Source of the DNA: Pararhizobium mangrovi
Lineage (GTDB): Bacteria > Pseudomonadota > Alphaproteobacteria > Rhizobiales > Rhizobiaceae
Assembly: GCF_006516965.1 (NCBI RefSeq)
Contig: NZ_VHLH01000027.1
Coordinates: 1-64,000 of the forward strand
Direction of reading: 5' to 3'
DNA length: 64,000 bases
Part shown: one piece after another, positions 36,141 to 45,387 of the stretch
Numbering within the stretch: position 1 is the stretch's first letter
Layout of the letters: each line of letters opens with the position of its first letter
The notes under the pieces: generated by a model
Told to the model about the DNA's origin: nothing
Databases searched by the model: none
The model's input: the letters and a program-made list of their open reading frames with translations, nothing else
Program-made: the position numbers and the translations under genes

Positions 36141-36827
36141 TTACAAGGCGGTCGGTGCGAGCGTGCCGACCGTCAGCCAGACCGCTGCATAGTGGCAGGC
36201 GGCACCCGACAGCACGAAGGTGTGCCAGATGGCGTTCTGGAAGCGCAGGCCGCGCCATAGATGAAAGATGAGGCCGGCCGAATAGGCAAGGCCGCCGGCG
36301 AGGACGAGGATCAGCGTTGCCGGCCGAAGGGTTTCGATCATCAGGCCGAAGAGGGCGGCGCCGCTCCAGCCGAGGGCGAGATAGAAGAAGATCGCCAACC
36401 GATCGAACCGGCCGGTGAGCGCGATCTTCATGACCATGCCAAGTGCTGCAACGCACCACATTCCCACGAGAAAGCCTTTCGCACCCAAACCCATATGCAG
36501 CACGAACGGCGTGTAGGTTCCGGCGATCAGCAGGAAGATGCCCGCATGGTCGAACCGACGCAGCCAGCGGCGGACCGGCGTTTCAGGCCAAAGGTTGTAG
36601 AGGGCGGAAAGGCTGAGCGTACCGAGCAGGCTGAGCGCGTAGACGATGGTGCCCACAAGTGCGTGGGGCGGAGGAAGGCGGCTCGACGCGATGACGAGCG
36701 CGACGGATCCGCAAAGGGCGAGGGCGATGCCCGCGACGTGAACGGCACCGTCCGCGTACACTTCGTGCCGATCGTATGGGCGTCGATCGTATGAGCGAAG
36801 GGCCGGTTTGGACATGGTGGACGACAT
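36141..36827 (-). CDS. Hemolysin III family (PAQR) membrane protein
   Basis: A 228-residue protein with seven hydrophobic segments. The conserved PAQR residues are visible: EVYADGAVHVAGIALAL, SALYNLWPETPVRRWLRRFD HAGIFLLIAGTYTPF and IWHTFVLSGAACHY. Members are linked to membrane lipid homeostasis; the hemolysin name is historical. An ATG four codons downstream (36815) is an alternative start. Confidence 0.88.
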   Translation of the reverse strand: MSSTMSKPALRSYDRRPYDRHEVYADGAVHVAGIALALCGSVALVIASSRLPPPHALVGTIVYALSLLGTLSLSALYNLWPETPVRRWLRRFDHAGIFLLIAGTYTPFVLHMGLGAKGFLVGMWCVAALGMVMKIALTGRFDRLAIFFYLALGWSGAALFGLMIETLRPATLILVLAGGLAYSAGLIFHLWRGLRFQNAIWHTFVLSGAACHYAAVWLTVGTLAPTAL

Positions 36828-36926
36828 CCGATCCGCGAAATCACATCATGATCATGCTGCGCTGCACCATTGTCAACGGACGCCTCCGGCATCCCGTGGC
36901 AAGATGTCGGCAAGGAAAGGGGGAGT

Positions 36927-37442
36927 ATGATCGTCGCCATGGTGCATCGCGACGACCGCTTCGAGCGAATCCTGAGTGCCCGGACCGACCGAGCGCCCGA
37001 CGCCGATGGCAACGGTGCGGATCGTCGGACGAGCGCGCCGGTCAGCACGCGGTCCTTCTTCATCGCCTCGACGGCCCGCGAGCGGGAAGCGGGAGAGGGC
37101 GCTGCCCATACGTTTGCCGGCCTCTACGCCGATGGAGGTACGCCGCCTGCCGATCGGGGAGAAGGCGCCGAAGACAGTCAACCGAAGAGCGTCGATCCGA
37201 CCGAGATCGCCTGCGAACTCGCCCTTGCAAGTTGCGCCGGCCTCGAAGCGCTTCATGCGGCACGGCGGCGATTTGCCCGCGAGAACCACCCCGACGGCCA
37301 GCCCGAGGCACTGCGCGAGAATGCCAACCTGCGCATGAGCATCGCCAATCACCTCGTCGATGCGGAGATCGAACGGCGAGGCACGATCGCGAAAGAAGGG
37401 AACGTGCGAGGGGGAACCGGCCCGGTGCCATCGCGTTCCTGA
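36927..37442 (+). CDS. J-domain-like protein
   Basis: A protein of about 171 residues. The first 95 residues are low-complexity and charged. The C-terminal half (from about VDPTEIACELAL) ends in LHAARRRFARENHPDGQPEA followed by NANLRMSIANHLVDAEIERR. This looks like a J-domain with an HPD motif, although it is short and set in an unusual position. A J-protein would stimulate an Hsp70. AAGGGGGAG precedes the ATG. Codon use looks coding, but the family call is tentative. Confidence 0.55.
   Translation: MIVAMVHRDDRFERILSARTDRAPDADGNGADRRTSAPVSTRSFFIASTAREREAGEGAAHTFAGLYADGGTPPADRGEGAEDSQPKSVDPTEIACELALASCAGLEALHAARRRFARENHPDGQPEALRENANLRMSIANHLVDAEIERRGTIAKEGNVRGGTGPVPSRS
37413..37437 (+). promoter_or_regulatory. 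EcfG-type promoter of the 53-residue membrane protein
   Basis: GGAAC (37413-37417), 16 bases, CGTT (37434-37437): an exact consensus match 66 bases upstream of the start at 37504. It lies inside the 3' end of the J-domain-like gene. Confidence 0.72.
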
Positions 37443-37503
37443 TGAGGTCGGCAACCACGACGTGTTCCGGCTTCCGATCGATAATCAGGTTCGAGGCTAA
37501 ACC

Positions 37504-37665
37504 ATGAGCGTGCTGATTGGCATCCTGATCACCTTCCTGGTCGTCATTCTCGTTCTATACCTGATCGAGCGCCTGCCGATTCAGGGTCAGGCCAAGCAGA
37601 TCGCCCGAATCGTCGTCATCATCATCGGTATTCTCTCGCTGCTGAAATACCTGGCGGTCTTCTGA
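37504..37665 (+). CDS. Small two-helix membrane protein
   Basis: A 53-residue protein with two hydrophobic helices (VLIGILITFLVVILVLYLIE and ARIVVIIIGILSLLKYLAVF) joined by a loop, RLPIQGQAKQI. It resembles the short two-TM 'Thivi_2564' family of unknown function. An exact EcfG-type promoter lies upstream, so it is a likely stress-response product. Confidence 0.75.
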   Translation: MSVLIGILITFLVVILVLYLIERLPIQGQAKQIARIVVIIIGILSLLKYLAVF

Positions 37666-38024
37666 TAAGCGATCCGAGCGCCGACGCGCATTCTGCAATT
37701 GCGATGATTGATCTGCGGTCTGGTCGGGAAAGCCTGCGCCGGCCGTCCTCATCGTGAAGCACGTTGCCCGTCTAGACTGAACGCTCGCGTGCCGACGACG
37801 AGCTTCAGTCCCGTCGTCGGCCAGACCGCGGTTTGCCGCATGCGGGACGCTTCTCCCGCCACAGGAAGCGCTTCCGCGCTTACTCCTGCGCCTTCCCCAG
37901 CATTCATGGTGACTTCATAGCTCCAACTTATGCCGACCTCTGAAGGTTTAATTGGATCGGACATCGGAACGTTTCCTATAAAATCCTTCGGCGTCGATAT
38001 TGAGCAGTCATTTGGAGGATTTGC
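37666..38024. other. Intergenic region upstream of the catabolic operon
   Basis: No gene is evident. The last 130 bases become AT-richer (TTTAATTGG, TATAAAATCC) and probably hold the promoter and LysR-type operator of the catabolic operon; no specific box is claimed. Confidence 0.45.
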
Positions 38025-39014
38025 GTGGGTGAGGATGAACCGTGCTTCGATGTGGCGCATCTCGGTCATGTCGAGATGTTCACCAACCGCTTCGAGGAGA
38101 GCCTCGACTTCTTCGTCGACGTCTACGGGCTGACGGAGAGCGGGCGGGATGCGGACTCGGTCTATCTGCGCGCCTTCGACGACTACGAGTTCCATTCGCT
38201 CAAGCTGACACGTTCGAAAACGACCGGCGTCGGCCACGTCGCCTACCGCACATCCTCGAAGGCAGCGCTCGACCGCCGTGTCGCCGCCATCGAGGCGATG
38301 GGGTGCGGCATCGGCTGGACGGAAGGCGACATGGGCCACGGTCCTGCGTACCGGTTTCGCGACCCCGACGGCCACGTCTTCGAGCTCTACTGGGAGACGG
38401 TCGTCTTCGAGCCGCCTTCGGGCGAGGCGCCGGCGATCAAGAACATCGCGCAGCGCTATCACGGACGCGGCGCCTGTCCGCGCCGGCTCGACCACGTGAA
38501 CCTGCTCGCCGTCGACGTGCGCGCCATCAAGGCGTTCATGGTCGAGGCACTCGGCAGCCGCGTCACCGAGGAGATCCTTCTCGACAACGGCCGGCTCGGC
38601 GGCTGCTGGTTCACCGTCAACAACAAGGGCTACGACATCGCCTATGCGGAGGAGCATACCGGCACGCCCGGGCGCTTCCACCACGTGACCTACGTGACCG
38701 ACCAGCGCGAGGACGTGCTGCGCGCCGCCGACATCTTTCTGGAAAACGGCATCCACATCGAGACGGGGCCGCACAAGCACGCCATCCAGCAGACCTTCTT
38801 CCTCTATGTCTACGAGCCGGCCGGCAACCGCGTCGAGATCGCCAATGCCGGCGCGCGGCTGATCCTGCGCCCCGACTGGCCGACGATCACGTGGACGGAA
38901 GCCGAGCGCAAGAAGGGCCAGGCCTGGGGCCTGAAGACGATCGAGAGCTTTCATACGCACGGCACGCCGCCGATCGAGAACGCGGGCGGCCATCATTCCG
39001 GAGACGAGCGATGA
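38025..39014 (+). CDS. Type I extradiol dioxygenase (catechol 2,3-dioxygenase-like)
   Basis: A 329-residue protein with two VOC domains (about 8-128 and 152-275). The three iron ligands expected in type I extradiol dioxygenases are present: His157 in RLDHVNLL, His219/220 in RFHHVTYV and Glu271 in PAGNRVEIAN. It should cleave an aromatic diol next to its hydroxyls. Downstream genes belong to the 4-oxalomesaconate route, which normally follows a type II (LigAB/GalA) enzyme, so this may be an unrelated enzyme for gallate or a similar substrate. The GTG start has GGAGG 6-7 bases upstream. Confidence 0.85.
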   Translation: MGEDEPCFDVAHLGHVEMFTNRFEESLDFFVDVYGLTESGRDADSVYLRAFDDYEFHSLKLTRSKTTGVGHVAYRTSSKAALDRRVAAIEAMGCGIGWTEGDMGHGPAYRFRDPDGHVFELYWETVVFEPPSGEAPAIKNIAQRYHGRGACPRRLDHVNLLAVDVRAIKAFMVEALGSRVTEEILLDNGRLGGCWFTVNNKGYDIAYAEEHTGTPGRFHHVTYVTDQREDVLRAADIFLENGIHIETGPHKHAIQQTFFLYVYEPAGNRVEIANAGARLILRPDWPTITWTEAERKKGQAWGLKTIESFHTHGTPPIENAGGHHSGDER

Positions 39015-39742
39015 GCAAGAAGACGGCGCTGGTGATCAGCGCCCATGCGGCGGATTTCGTCTGGCGCTGCGGCGGCGCGATCGCGCTGCATCAGGCGCGC
39101 GGGGTCGACGTCACGGTCGTATGCCTTTCCTACGGCGAGCGCGGCGAGAGCGCCAAGCTGTGGAAGCAGGAGGGGATGACCCTCGACAAGGTGAAGGACG
39201 CGAGGCGCAAGGAGGCGGAGAACGCCGCCGGCGCGCTCGAAGCGCACGACATCCGCTTCTTCGACCTCGGCGACTATCCGCTCGAACTGGACCGGGCGGC
39301 GAAGGACAAGCTCGTCGACGTCATCCGCGAGGTGCAGCCCGCCTTCATGCTCTCGCACTCGATGGACGACCCGTACAACACCGACCACCCTTACGCCGCG
39401 AAGATCGCGCTCGAATGCCGGATGATCGCGCAGGCCTGGGGGCACAAGCCGGGCGAGAAAGTGCTCGGCGCGCCGCAGCTCTACCTCTTCGAACCGCACC
39501 AGAGCGAGCAGTGCGGCTGGAAGCCCGACACGCTTCTCGACATCACCGAGGTCTGGGACAAGAAGCGCGCGGCGATCGAGTGCATGGAAGGCCAGCAGCA
39601 CCTCTGGCACTACTACACGAACGTCGCCGAAAACCGCGGCAACCAGTTCCGCCGCAATTCCGGCGGACAATCCGGTGGGCGCGAGGCGAAATACGCCGAG
39701 GCCTTCCAGTCGATCTTCCCGAAGACCGTGGACGAGCTCTGA
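39011..39742 (+). CDS. 4-oxalomesaconate hydratase, GalB-like (PIG-L family)
   Basis: A 243-residue PIG-L/LmbE-fold metalloenzyme. Its N-terminal motif [13 protein letters not shown] closely resembles the GalB form of the usual AHPDDE motif; [10 protein letters not shown] and [14 protein letters not shown] complete the metal site. GalB hydrates 4-oxalomesaconate to 4-carboxy-4-hydroxy-2-oxoadipate in gallate degradation. It overlaps the dioxygenase gene by 4 bases. Confidence 0.85.
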   Translation: MSKKTALVISAHAADFVWRCGGAIALHQARGVDVTVVCLSYGERGESAKLWKQEGMTLDKVKDARRKEAENAAGALEAHDIRFFDLGDYPLELDRAAKDKLVDVIREVQPAFMLSHSMDDPYNTDHPYAAKIALECRMIAQAWGHKPGEKVLGAPQLYLFEPHQSEQCGWKPDTLLDITEVWDKKRAAIECMEGQQHLWHYYTNVAENRGNQFRRNSGGQSGGREAKYAEAFQSIFPKTVDEL

Positions 39743-39743
39743 C

Positions 39744-40418
39744 ATGGCGAACGTAGTTGTACAGAACATTGAGCGGCCCGACGCGGGGACGATCGCCGGG
39801 CTCGGAGAATGCGGTGTCGCTACCGTACACGAGGCGCAAGGGCGCAAGGGTCTCATGCGCTCGTTCATGCGGCCGATCTATGCCGGAGCGCGCATTGCCG
39901 GACCTGCCGTCACAGTCTCCGTTCCTCCCGGCGACAACTGGATGATCCACGTCGCGGTGGAACAGTGCCGCGATGGCGACGTCCTCGTCGTCGCGCCGAC
40001 GAGCCCCTGCGAGGACGGCTATTTCGGCGACCTGCTCGCCCATTCGCTGATGTCGCGCGGCGTGCGAGGGCTGATCATCGAAGGCGGCGTGCGCGATACG
40101 CGCGACCTGACGGAGATGGGCTTTCCGGTCTGGTCGAAGGCGGTCTTCGCGCAGGGCACGGTCAAGGCGACGCTCGGCTCGGTCAACGTGCCGATCGTGT
40201 GCGCCGGCGCCCATATCGAGCCCGGCGACGTGGTGGTGGCCGACGATGACGGCGTGTGCGTCGTGCCGCGCGACGAGGTGGCTTCGGCTCTCGAGGCCGC
40301 ACGCAAGCGCGAGGCGAACGAGGTGGAAAAGCGCGAGCGGCTGAAGGCAGGCGAGCTCGGCCTCGACATCTACGGCATGCGCGAGAAACTGGCCGAGAAG
40401 GGCCTCAAATATGTCTGA
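39744..40418 (+). CDS. 4-carboxy-4-hydroxy-2-oxoadipate aldolase (RraA fold)
   Basis: A 224-residue RraA-like class II aldolase of the LigK/GalC/ProA group, which splits CHA into pyruvate and oxaloacetate. Characteristic stretches are [35 protein letters not shown] and the metal/substrate motif [12 protein letters not shown]. It starts 1 base after the GalB-like gene and overlaps the next gene by 8 bases. Confidence 0.87.
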   Translation: MANVVVQNIERPDAGTIAGLGECGVATVHEAQGRKGLMRSFMRPIYAGARIAGPAVTVSVPPGDNWMIHVAVEQCRDGDVLVVAPTSPCEDGYFGDLLAHSLMSRGVRGLIIEGGVRDTRDLTEMGFPVWSKAVFAQGTVKATLGSVNVPIVCAGAHIEPGDVVVADDDGVCVVPRDEVASALEAARKREANEVEKRERLKAGELGLDIYGMREKLAEKGLKYV

Positions 40419-41466
40419 CGGCGTGCGCTGCATGTGGATGCGCGGCGGCACCTCGAAAGGCGGCTATTTTCTTGCCGACGATTTGCCGTCCGATCCGCAC
40501 GAGCGCGATGCCTTCCTGCTCAGGGTCATGGGCTCGCCCGATCCGCGCCAGATCGACGGCATGGGCGGGGCCAATCCACTGACCTCCAAGGTCGCGGTCG
40601 TAAAGCGTTCCGAGCGGCCGGATGCCGACGTCGACTATCTCTTTCTCCAGGTCTTCGTGGACCGTGCGGTGGTCACCGACCGGCAGAACTGCGGCAACAT
40701 CCTCGCCGGCGTCGGGCCGTTCGCGCTGGAGCGCGGGTTGGTGGCTGCCGAGGACGGCCGCACCGATGTCCGCATCTTCATGGAGAACACCGGCCAGACG
40801 GCGGTCGCGACCGTCGAGACGCCGGGTGGCTTCGTCTCCTACGAGGGCGAGGCGCAGATCGACGGCGTTCCGGGAACGGCGGCCCCCGTGTCGATCGTCT
40901 TCGAAGACACGGCCGGATCGAGCTGCGGCGCGCTGCTTCCGACCGGCAATGCGGTGGATACGATCGATGGCATCGAAGCGACGCTGATCGACAACGGCAT
41001 GCCCTGCGTCGTCGTGAAGGCGAGCGATCTTGGTGTCGATGGTAGCGAGAGCCCCTCCGAGCTCGAAGCAGACGAAGCGCTGCGCGAAAAGCTCGAAGCG
41101 ATCCGGCTCGCGGCCGGGCCGATGATGAATCTCGGCGACGTTTCGGACAAGTCGGTCCCCAAGATGACGATGGTCTCGCGCGCTCGAAACGGCGGCGCGA
41201 TCGCCACGCGCACCTTCATCCCGCATCGCTGCCACGAGGCGATCGGCGTGCTCGGCGCTGTCAGCGTCGCGACTGCCTGCCTGCTCGACGCCGGGCCGGC
41301 CAGCGAACTCGCCGAAATCGGTTCGGGGACCGAGCGCCGGCTTGCAGTGGAGCATCCGACGGGCGAGATGACCGTCGTCGCGACGCTCGACGACGGTGGC
41401 GCAGTCTCGCGTGCCGGCATCCTGCGCACGGCGCGCAAGCTTTTCGACGGTACGGTCTTCGGGTGA
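40411..41466 (+). CDS. 4-oxalomesaconate tautomerase, GalD-like (PrpF family)
   Basis: A 351-residue PrpF-family isomerase. [20 protein letters not shown] at the N-terminus and [18 protein letters not shown] near 93 are the family signatures; the two Cys expected in the active site lie in NCGN and in [10 protein letters not shown] or SSCGALLP. GalD converts keto and enol forms of 4-oxalomesaconate, feeding the GalB-like hydratase. PrpF proper belongs to propionate metabolism, but the neighbours favour GalD. Confidence 0.86.
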   Translation: MSDGVRCMWMRGGTSKGGYFLADDLPSDPHERDAFLLRVMGSPDPRQIDGMGGANPLTSKVAVVKRSERPDADVDYLFLQVFVDRAVVTDRQNCGNILAGVGPFALERGLVAAEDGRTDVRIFMENTGQTAVATVETPGGFVSYEGEAQIDGVPGTAAPVSIVFEDTAGSSCGALLPTGNAVDTIDGIEATLIDNGMPCVVVKASDLGVDGSESPSELEADEALREKLEAIRLAAGPMMNLGDVSDKSVPKMTMVSRARNGGAIATRTFIPHRCHEAIGVLGAVSVATACLLDAGPASELAEIGSGTERRLAVEHPTGEMTVVATLDDGGAVSRAGILRTARKLFDGTVFG

Positions 41467-41544
41467 AAAGCCCATAGCGGCTTCCGGGGCGCCGATCGAC
41501 ATGCGAAACAGAACGATATCGGCAATTTCGACGGAACGCACGCC

Positions 41545-42435
41545 ATGAAACGCATCGCCACGATCGGTTTCGGAGAAGCGGCCCGGGCCTTCGTCGCCGG
41601 ATGGCGCGAAACCGTGGACGTCGCCGTCTCGACCTTCGACATCAAGATCCGGAACGAAGGGGAGGCGGAGCGCCTGCGCGATGCGGCGAACAAGCTCGAC
41701 GTCGCGTGTGCGGAGGACCCACAACGGGCCACTGCCGAGGCCGCGTGCGTTTTCAGCCTGGTAACGGCCGATCGCGCGTTCGAAGCGGCAGAGGAGACCG
41801 CGGCTTTCCTTCCCGAAGCATCGCTCTTCCTGGATTGCAACTCGTGCGCGCCGCAGACAAAGGAGCGTGCCTCGCGCATCGTTTCGGAGGCCGGTGGTCA
41901 GTATGTCGACGTCGCGATCATGGCGCCGGTCCATCCGAAGCGCCACGAGACGCCGCTGCTCGTTTCCGGCCCGCATGCCGAAGCCGCGAAGAACGCACTC
42001 GAAAGCCTCGGCATGAAGCCGTCGATCGCCGGTGAACGGATCGGGCAGGCCTCGACGATCAAGATGCTGCGTTCCATCATGGTCAAGGGCATGGAGGCGC
42101 TGACGGCCGAATGTGCGCTCGCCGCCCGCCGCGCCGGGGTCGAGGATGCGGTCTTCGCCTCGCTTGCCGCCTCCGATCCGCGCACGGACTGGCCGGCTCG
42201 CGTCGCCTACAATACCGAGCGGATGCTGAACCATGGCGTGCGCCGTGCGGCGGAAATGGAGGCGGTCGTTGAGACGCTCGACGATCTCGGCATGCCGTCG
42301 CGCATGAGTTCGGCTTGTGCAGCCTGGCAGGCCGAACTGGGCGATCTCGGCATCGAAGCCGATGTCGACGACGTGCATGAACTGCTCGACCGTATTCTCG
42401 AAGCCCGTTTCGACGGACTTTCGCGTTCGTCCTGA
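41545..42435 (+). CDS. NAD(P)-dependent dehydrogenase, 6PGDH-like with DUF1932
   Basis: A 296-residue beta-hydroxyacid dehydrogenase-like protein: Rossmann N-terminus (IATIGFGEAARAFVAGW) and a helical C-terminal DUF1932 domain (about 190-265). The catalytic Lys region is IGQASTIKMLRSIMVKG. Its place in the aromatic operon suggests it oxidises or reduces a side intermediate, but no specific step can be assigned. Confidence 0.78.
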   Translation: MKRIATIGFGEAARAFVAGWRETVDVAVSTFDIKIRNEGEAERLRDAANKLDVACAEDPQRATAEAACVFSLVTADRAFEAAEETAAFLPEASLFLDCNSCAPQTKERASRIVSEAGGQYVDVAIMAPVHPKRHETPLLVSGPHAEAAKNALESLGMKPSIAGERIGQASTIKMLRSIMVKGMEALTAECALAARRAGVEDAVFASLAASDPRTDWPARVAYNTERMLNHGVRRAAEMEAVVETLDDLGMPSRMSSACAAWQAELGDLGIEADVDDVHELLDRILEARFDGLSRSS

Positions 42436-42519
42436 ATGGTAACGCGCTACCAACTCCTCGTCTGATACCATGTGTTCGCTCTACCGGGCGAGGCAGGCGC
42501 AAAGACGAGGAAAGACGGC

Positions 42520-43767
42520 TTGATCGAGGCGACGGGAAACGACGTGACGGTGTCGCGCAGCACGCGACAGGCAGCGCGTGCGCCTCTCGCCCGGAATCTG
42601 CGGCACCTGCGACTTTTCCTGGAAGTGGCACGCAGCCATTCCCTGACGGTCGCTTCGTCGCGTTGCCACGTTTCGCAGCCGGCCGTCACCCAGGCGATCG
42701 GCAAACTCGAAACGCAGGCCGAAGGCGTTCTCTTCACCCGCACGAGCCACGGCTTTTATTCGACCGAACGCGGCGAAGCCCTGGTGCGGCGCGTCGAACG
42801 CGTCTTCGCGATGCTCGATCCGGCCCTTGCCGACATCTCGCCGCGGCTTATTGCGACCGCTACCATCTCGCAACTCGAGGCGCTGATCGCGGTCTGCGAG
42901 AGCGAGAACTTCACGCTTGCCGCCAAACGCCTCGGGCTGGCGCAGCCAACCGTTCACCGCGCCGTCGCTCAGCTCGAACACGAGGCGACCCGGCCGCTCT
43001 TCGAGCGAACCTCCTTCGGTGTCGTGGCGGGGCGAGCGTGCCTTGCTCTCGCGCGGGCGGCCCATCTCGCCTTCTACGAATTGCAGCAGGCGAGCGCCGA
43101 ACTCGCCGAGCTCGAAGGCCGTGACGAGGGCACCGTCGTCATCGGGTCGCTGCCGCTTGCCCGCTCCGTCCTGCTGCCGCGTGCCCTCGTGCGGTTTCGC
43201 GCCGAACGGCCGTCGATGCGCGTCACCGTGCACGACGGTCTCTACGACGTCTTCCTTTCCGGCCTGCGGCGTGGGGAGATCGATTTCATGATCGGGGCGT
43301 TGCGCGATCCTCCGCCGATCAACGACGTCGTCCAGGAAGCCCTTTTCGACGATCGTCTCGTCATCGTCGCCCGGCTCGACCATCCGCTTGCCCGCCTTCG
43401 GGCCGTCGGCATCGAAGATCTCGTCGATTATCCGTGGATCGTGCCGCGCCCCGGCACGCCGTCGCGAGCACAGTTCGATGCGCTCTTCGCGCAGAGCGGC
43501 CCCTCGACGTCTCCACACGTCATGGAAGCCGGCTCGATTTTGCTGATGCGCGAGATGCTGCGGCAGAGCGACCATCTCGGCTGCGTTTCCGGCCAGCAGG
43601 CGCAGGCCGAAATCGCAAACGGGCTTCTCGCGAGGATCGATGCCACCGTTCGCTGGCCGGCCCGCGCCATCGGCCTGACGATGCGCAGCGAATGGCAACC
43701 GACCGGAGCACAGCGCCGCCTCATCGACATCGTGCGCGAGGAAGCGTCCCGCCTCGAGCCGCTATAG
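42520..43767 (+). CDS. LysR-type regulator with two HTH domains
   Basis: A regulator of about 415 residues with two successive LysR-type winged HTH domains: LRLFLEVARSHSLTVASSRC HVSQPAVTQAIGKLE and, about 80 residues on, EALIAVCESENFTLAAKRLG LAQPTVHRAVAQLE. An ordinary LysR effector domain follows (from GTVVIGSLPLARSVLLPRAL). Most LysR proteins are about 300 residues with one HTH. It likely controls the catabolic and TRAP genes on either side. The TTG at 42520 has GAGGAAAG upstream; GTG codons at 42472, 42544 and 42550 are alternatives. Confidence 0.82.
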   Translation: MIEATGNDVTVSRSTRQAARAPLARNLRHLRLFLEVARSHSLTVASSRCHVSQPAVTQAIGKLETQAEGVLFTRTSHGFYSTERGEALVRRVERVFAMLDPALADISPRLIATATISQLEALIAVCESENFTLAAKRLGLAQPTVHRAVAQLEHEATRPLFERTSFGVVAGRACLALARAAHLAFYELQQASAELAELEGRDEGTVVIGSLPLARSVLLPRALVRFRAERPSMRVTVHDGLYDVFLSGLRRGEIDFMIGALRDPPPINDVVQEALFDDRLVIVARLDHPLARLRAVGIEDLVDYPWIVPRPGTPSRAQFDALFAQSGPSTSPHVMEAGSILLMREMLRQSDHLGCVSGQQAQAEIANGLLARIDATVRWPARAIGLTMRSEWQPTGAQRRLIDIVREEASRLEPL

Positions 43768-43892
43768 CCTGTTCTAATACGGTGCGCTTCGCTTCGAATT
43801 TCGTTTCGCGCAGCTGGTTCGGCACATAGGGTCGAGCCCGTCTGTCGAACGGGAGTGATGGACCGAAGCCGTTCGGGATAAAGGAGGATATC

Positions 43893-44876
43893 ATGCGTAT
43901 CGGGAAGAGGATCGCGGCGTTCGCGACGGTCGGATTGGCCATGTGGGCGACGTCTGCGCTCGCCGAGGACCTGAAGTTCGCCAACTATATGGCCGCGACC
44001 CATCCTTACGTGGGCGGCACGTTCGAGCCGTTCGCCAAGTCCGTCGAGCAGAAGACCGATGGCAAGCTCAAGGTTACGCTCTACAATGGCGGCGAACTGG
44101 GCAGCGGTCCGGCCGAGCAGTATTCGCGCGTCGTCGACGACGTCGCCGAACTCGCCGTCAGCCTGCCGGGCTACACGTCGTCGAAGTTTCCGCTGACGCT
44201 CGTGACCGAGCTTCCCGGCGTCATCGACGAGGATACCGGCACGAAGACGATCTGGAACCATATCGACCTGTTCCAGTCGGAGTTCCGCCGCGTCAAGCTC
44301 GTCAGCCTGTGGTCGAGCGCCGAAAACATCCTCTACACGCGTGACGAGGCCGTGAAGTCGCCCGACGACATCAAGGGCATGAAGATCCGCGTTCCTTCGC
44401 GCAACACCGGCAAGCTCGTCGAAGCCTGGGGCGGAACGCCGGTGTCGATGCCGGTCTCGGAAATCTACAACGCCATGCAGACCGGCGTGATCGACGGCGC
44501 GATGATCGACGGAACGGCGACGCGCGCCTTCAAGCTCGGCGAAGTCGCGAAGTACCTGACCGTCGGCATGGAGACGACGATCTCGCCCTTCTACATCATC
44601 ATGAATCGCGACGCCTTCGAGAACCTCACCGACGATGAAAAGTCGGCGATCGAGAGCGCCGGCCGGAAGGCCTCCGAGCTCGGCCACGAGGTGCAGGTGA
44701 CCGAAGCGAAGAAGGGCATCGAAGCCTTCGCCGACATGGACGGCAAGACGCTCATCCGCCTGTCGGACGATCAGGCGGCAGCCTTCGACAAGATCTCCGA
44801 AAAGGTCACGAAACAGGTGGTCCAGCAACAGGGCGATCAGGCCGAAAAGATCGTGGACGCGCTCGGATCGAAATAG
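43893..44876 (+). CDS. TRAP transporter solute-binding protein (DctP)
   Basis: A 327-residue periplasmic protein: signal peptide (FATVGLAMWATSALA, cleavage after ALA) and a DctP fold. The Arg that binds substrate carboxylates is expected in GMKIRVPSRNTG near 165. Strong AAGGAGG precedes the ATG. First gene of a DctPQM set downstream of the aromatic operon, so its ligand is probably an aromatic or related carboxylate. Confidence 0.9.
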   Translation: MRIGKRIAAFATVGLAMWATSALAEDLKFANYMAATHPYVGGTFEPFAKSVEQKTDGKLKVTLYNGGELGSGPAEQYSRVVDDVAELAVSLPGYTSSKFPLTLVTELPGVIDEDTGTKTIWNHIDLFQSEFRRVKLVSLWSSAENILYTRDEAVKSPDDIKGMKIRVPSRNTGKLVEAWGGTPVSMPVSEIYNAMQTGVIDGAMIDGTATRAFKLGEVAKYLTVGMETTISPFYIIMNRDAFENLTDDEKSAIESAGRKASELGHEVQVTEAKKGIEAFADMDGKTLIRLSDDQAAAFDKISEKVTKQVVQQQGDQAEKIVDALGSK

Positions 44877-44883
44877 AACTCTC

Positions 44884-45387
44884 ATGCGATCCTCTTCCTC
44901 GATGGCCTGGTCGAAGCGTCTCGACCGGGCCACGCTCGCCCTCGCGTGGCTTGCCGCACTCGGCCTCCTGTTCCTCGTCGCGATGATCGCATTCGGCGTG
45001 CTTCTGCGGTACGTCTTCGCGATCCCGATCCTCGGCGCGAACGAGATCGTCGAGCTTGCCGCCGTCGTGGTGGTCATGGCGGCTCTTCCCTATTGCACTG
45101 CCGAGCGCGCGCATGTAGGCGTCGATGTCTTCGATCCCATGCTCGGGCGGTGGGGACGCCTTGCCGGCGACGTGCTGTCACGCCTGCTTTCGGGCTTCGT
45201 CCTCGGCGTGCTCGTCTGGCGCGCGGTACTGAAGGCGATCGACGCGTGGCGCTGGGGCGATGCGACGAACATGCTTTCCATGCCGATCTGGCCTTTCTAC
45301 GCCGTGCTCGCGGCGGGGGCTGCGCTCTGCGTCGTGGTCTTCGCCATGCAGATCGTCATCGCGGTTGCCGCGGGGGAGGCGGCATGA
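44884..45387 (+). CDS. TRAP transporter small permease (DctQ)
   Basis: A 167-residue protein with four membrane helices and the DctQ-family pattern (ALGLLFLVAMIAFGVLLRYV, ILGANEIVELAAVVVVMAAL). It pairs with the large permease encoded next, which it overlaps by 4 bases. Confidence 0.9.
   Translation: MRSSSSMAWSKRLDRATLALAWLAALGLLFLVAMIAFGVLLRYVFAIPILGANEIVELAAVVVVMAALPYCTAERAHVGVDVFDPMLGRWGRLAGDVLSRLLSGFVLGVLVWRAVLKAIDAWRWGDATNMLSMPIWPFYAVLAAGAALCVVVFAMQIVIAVAAGEAA

Noticed and set aside
37749-38996. A 415-codon minus-strand open frame
   Set aside because: It is antisense to the extradiol dioxygenase gene, whose iron-ligand motifs are intact; GC-rich coding DNA commonly yields such shadow frames.
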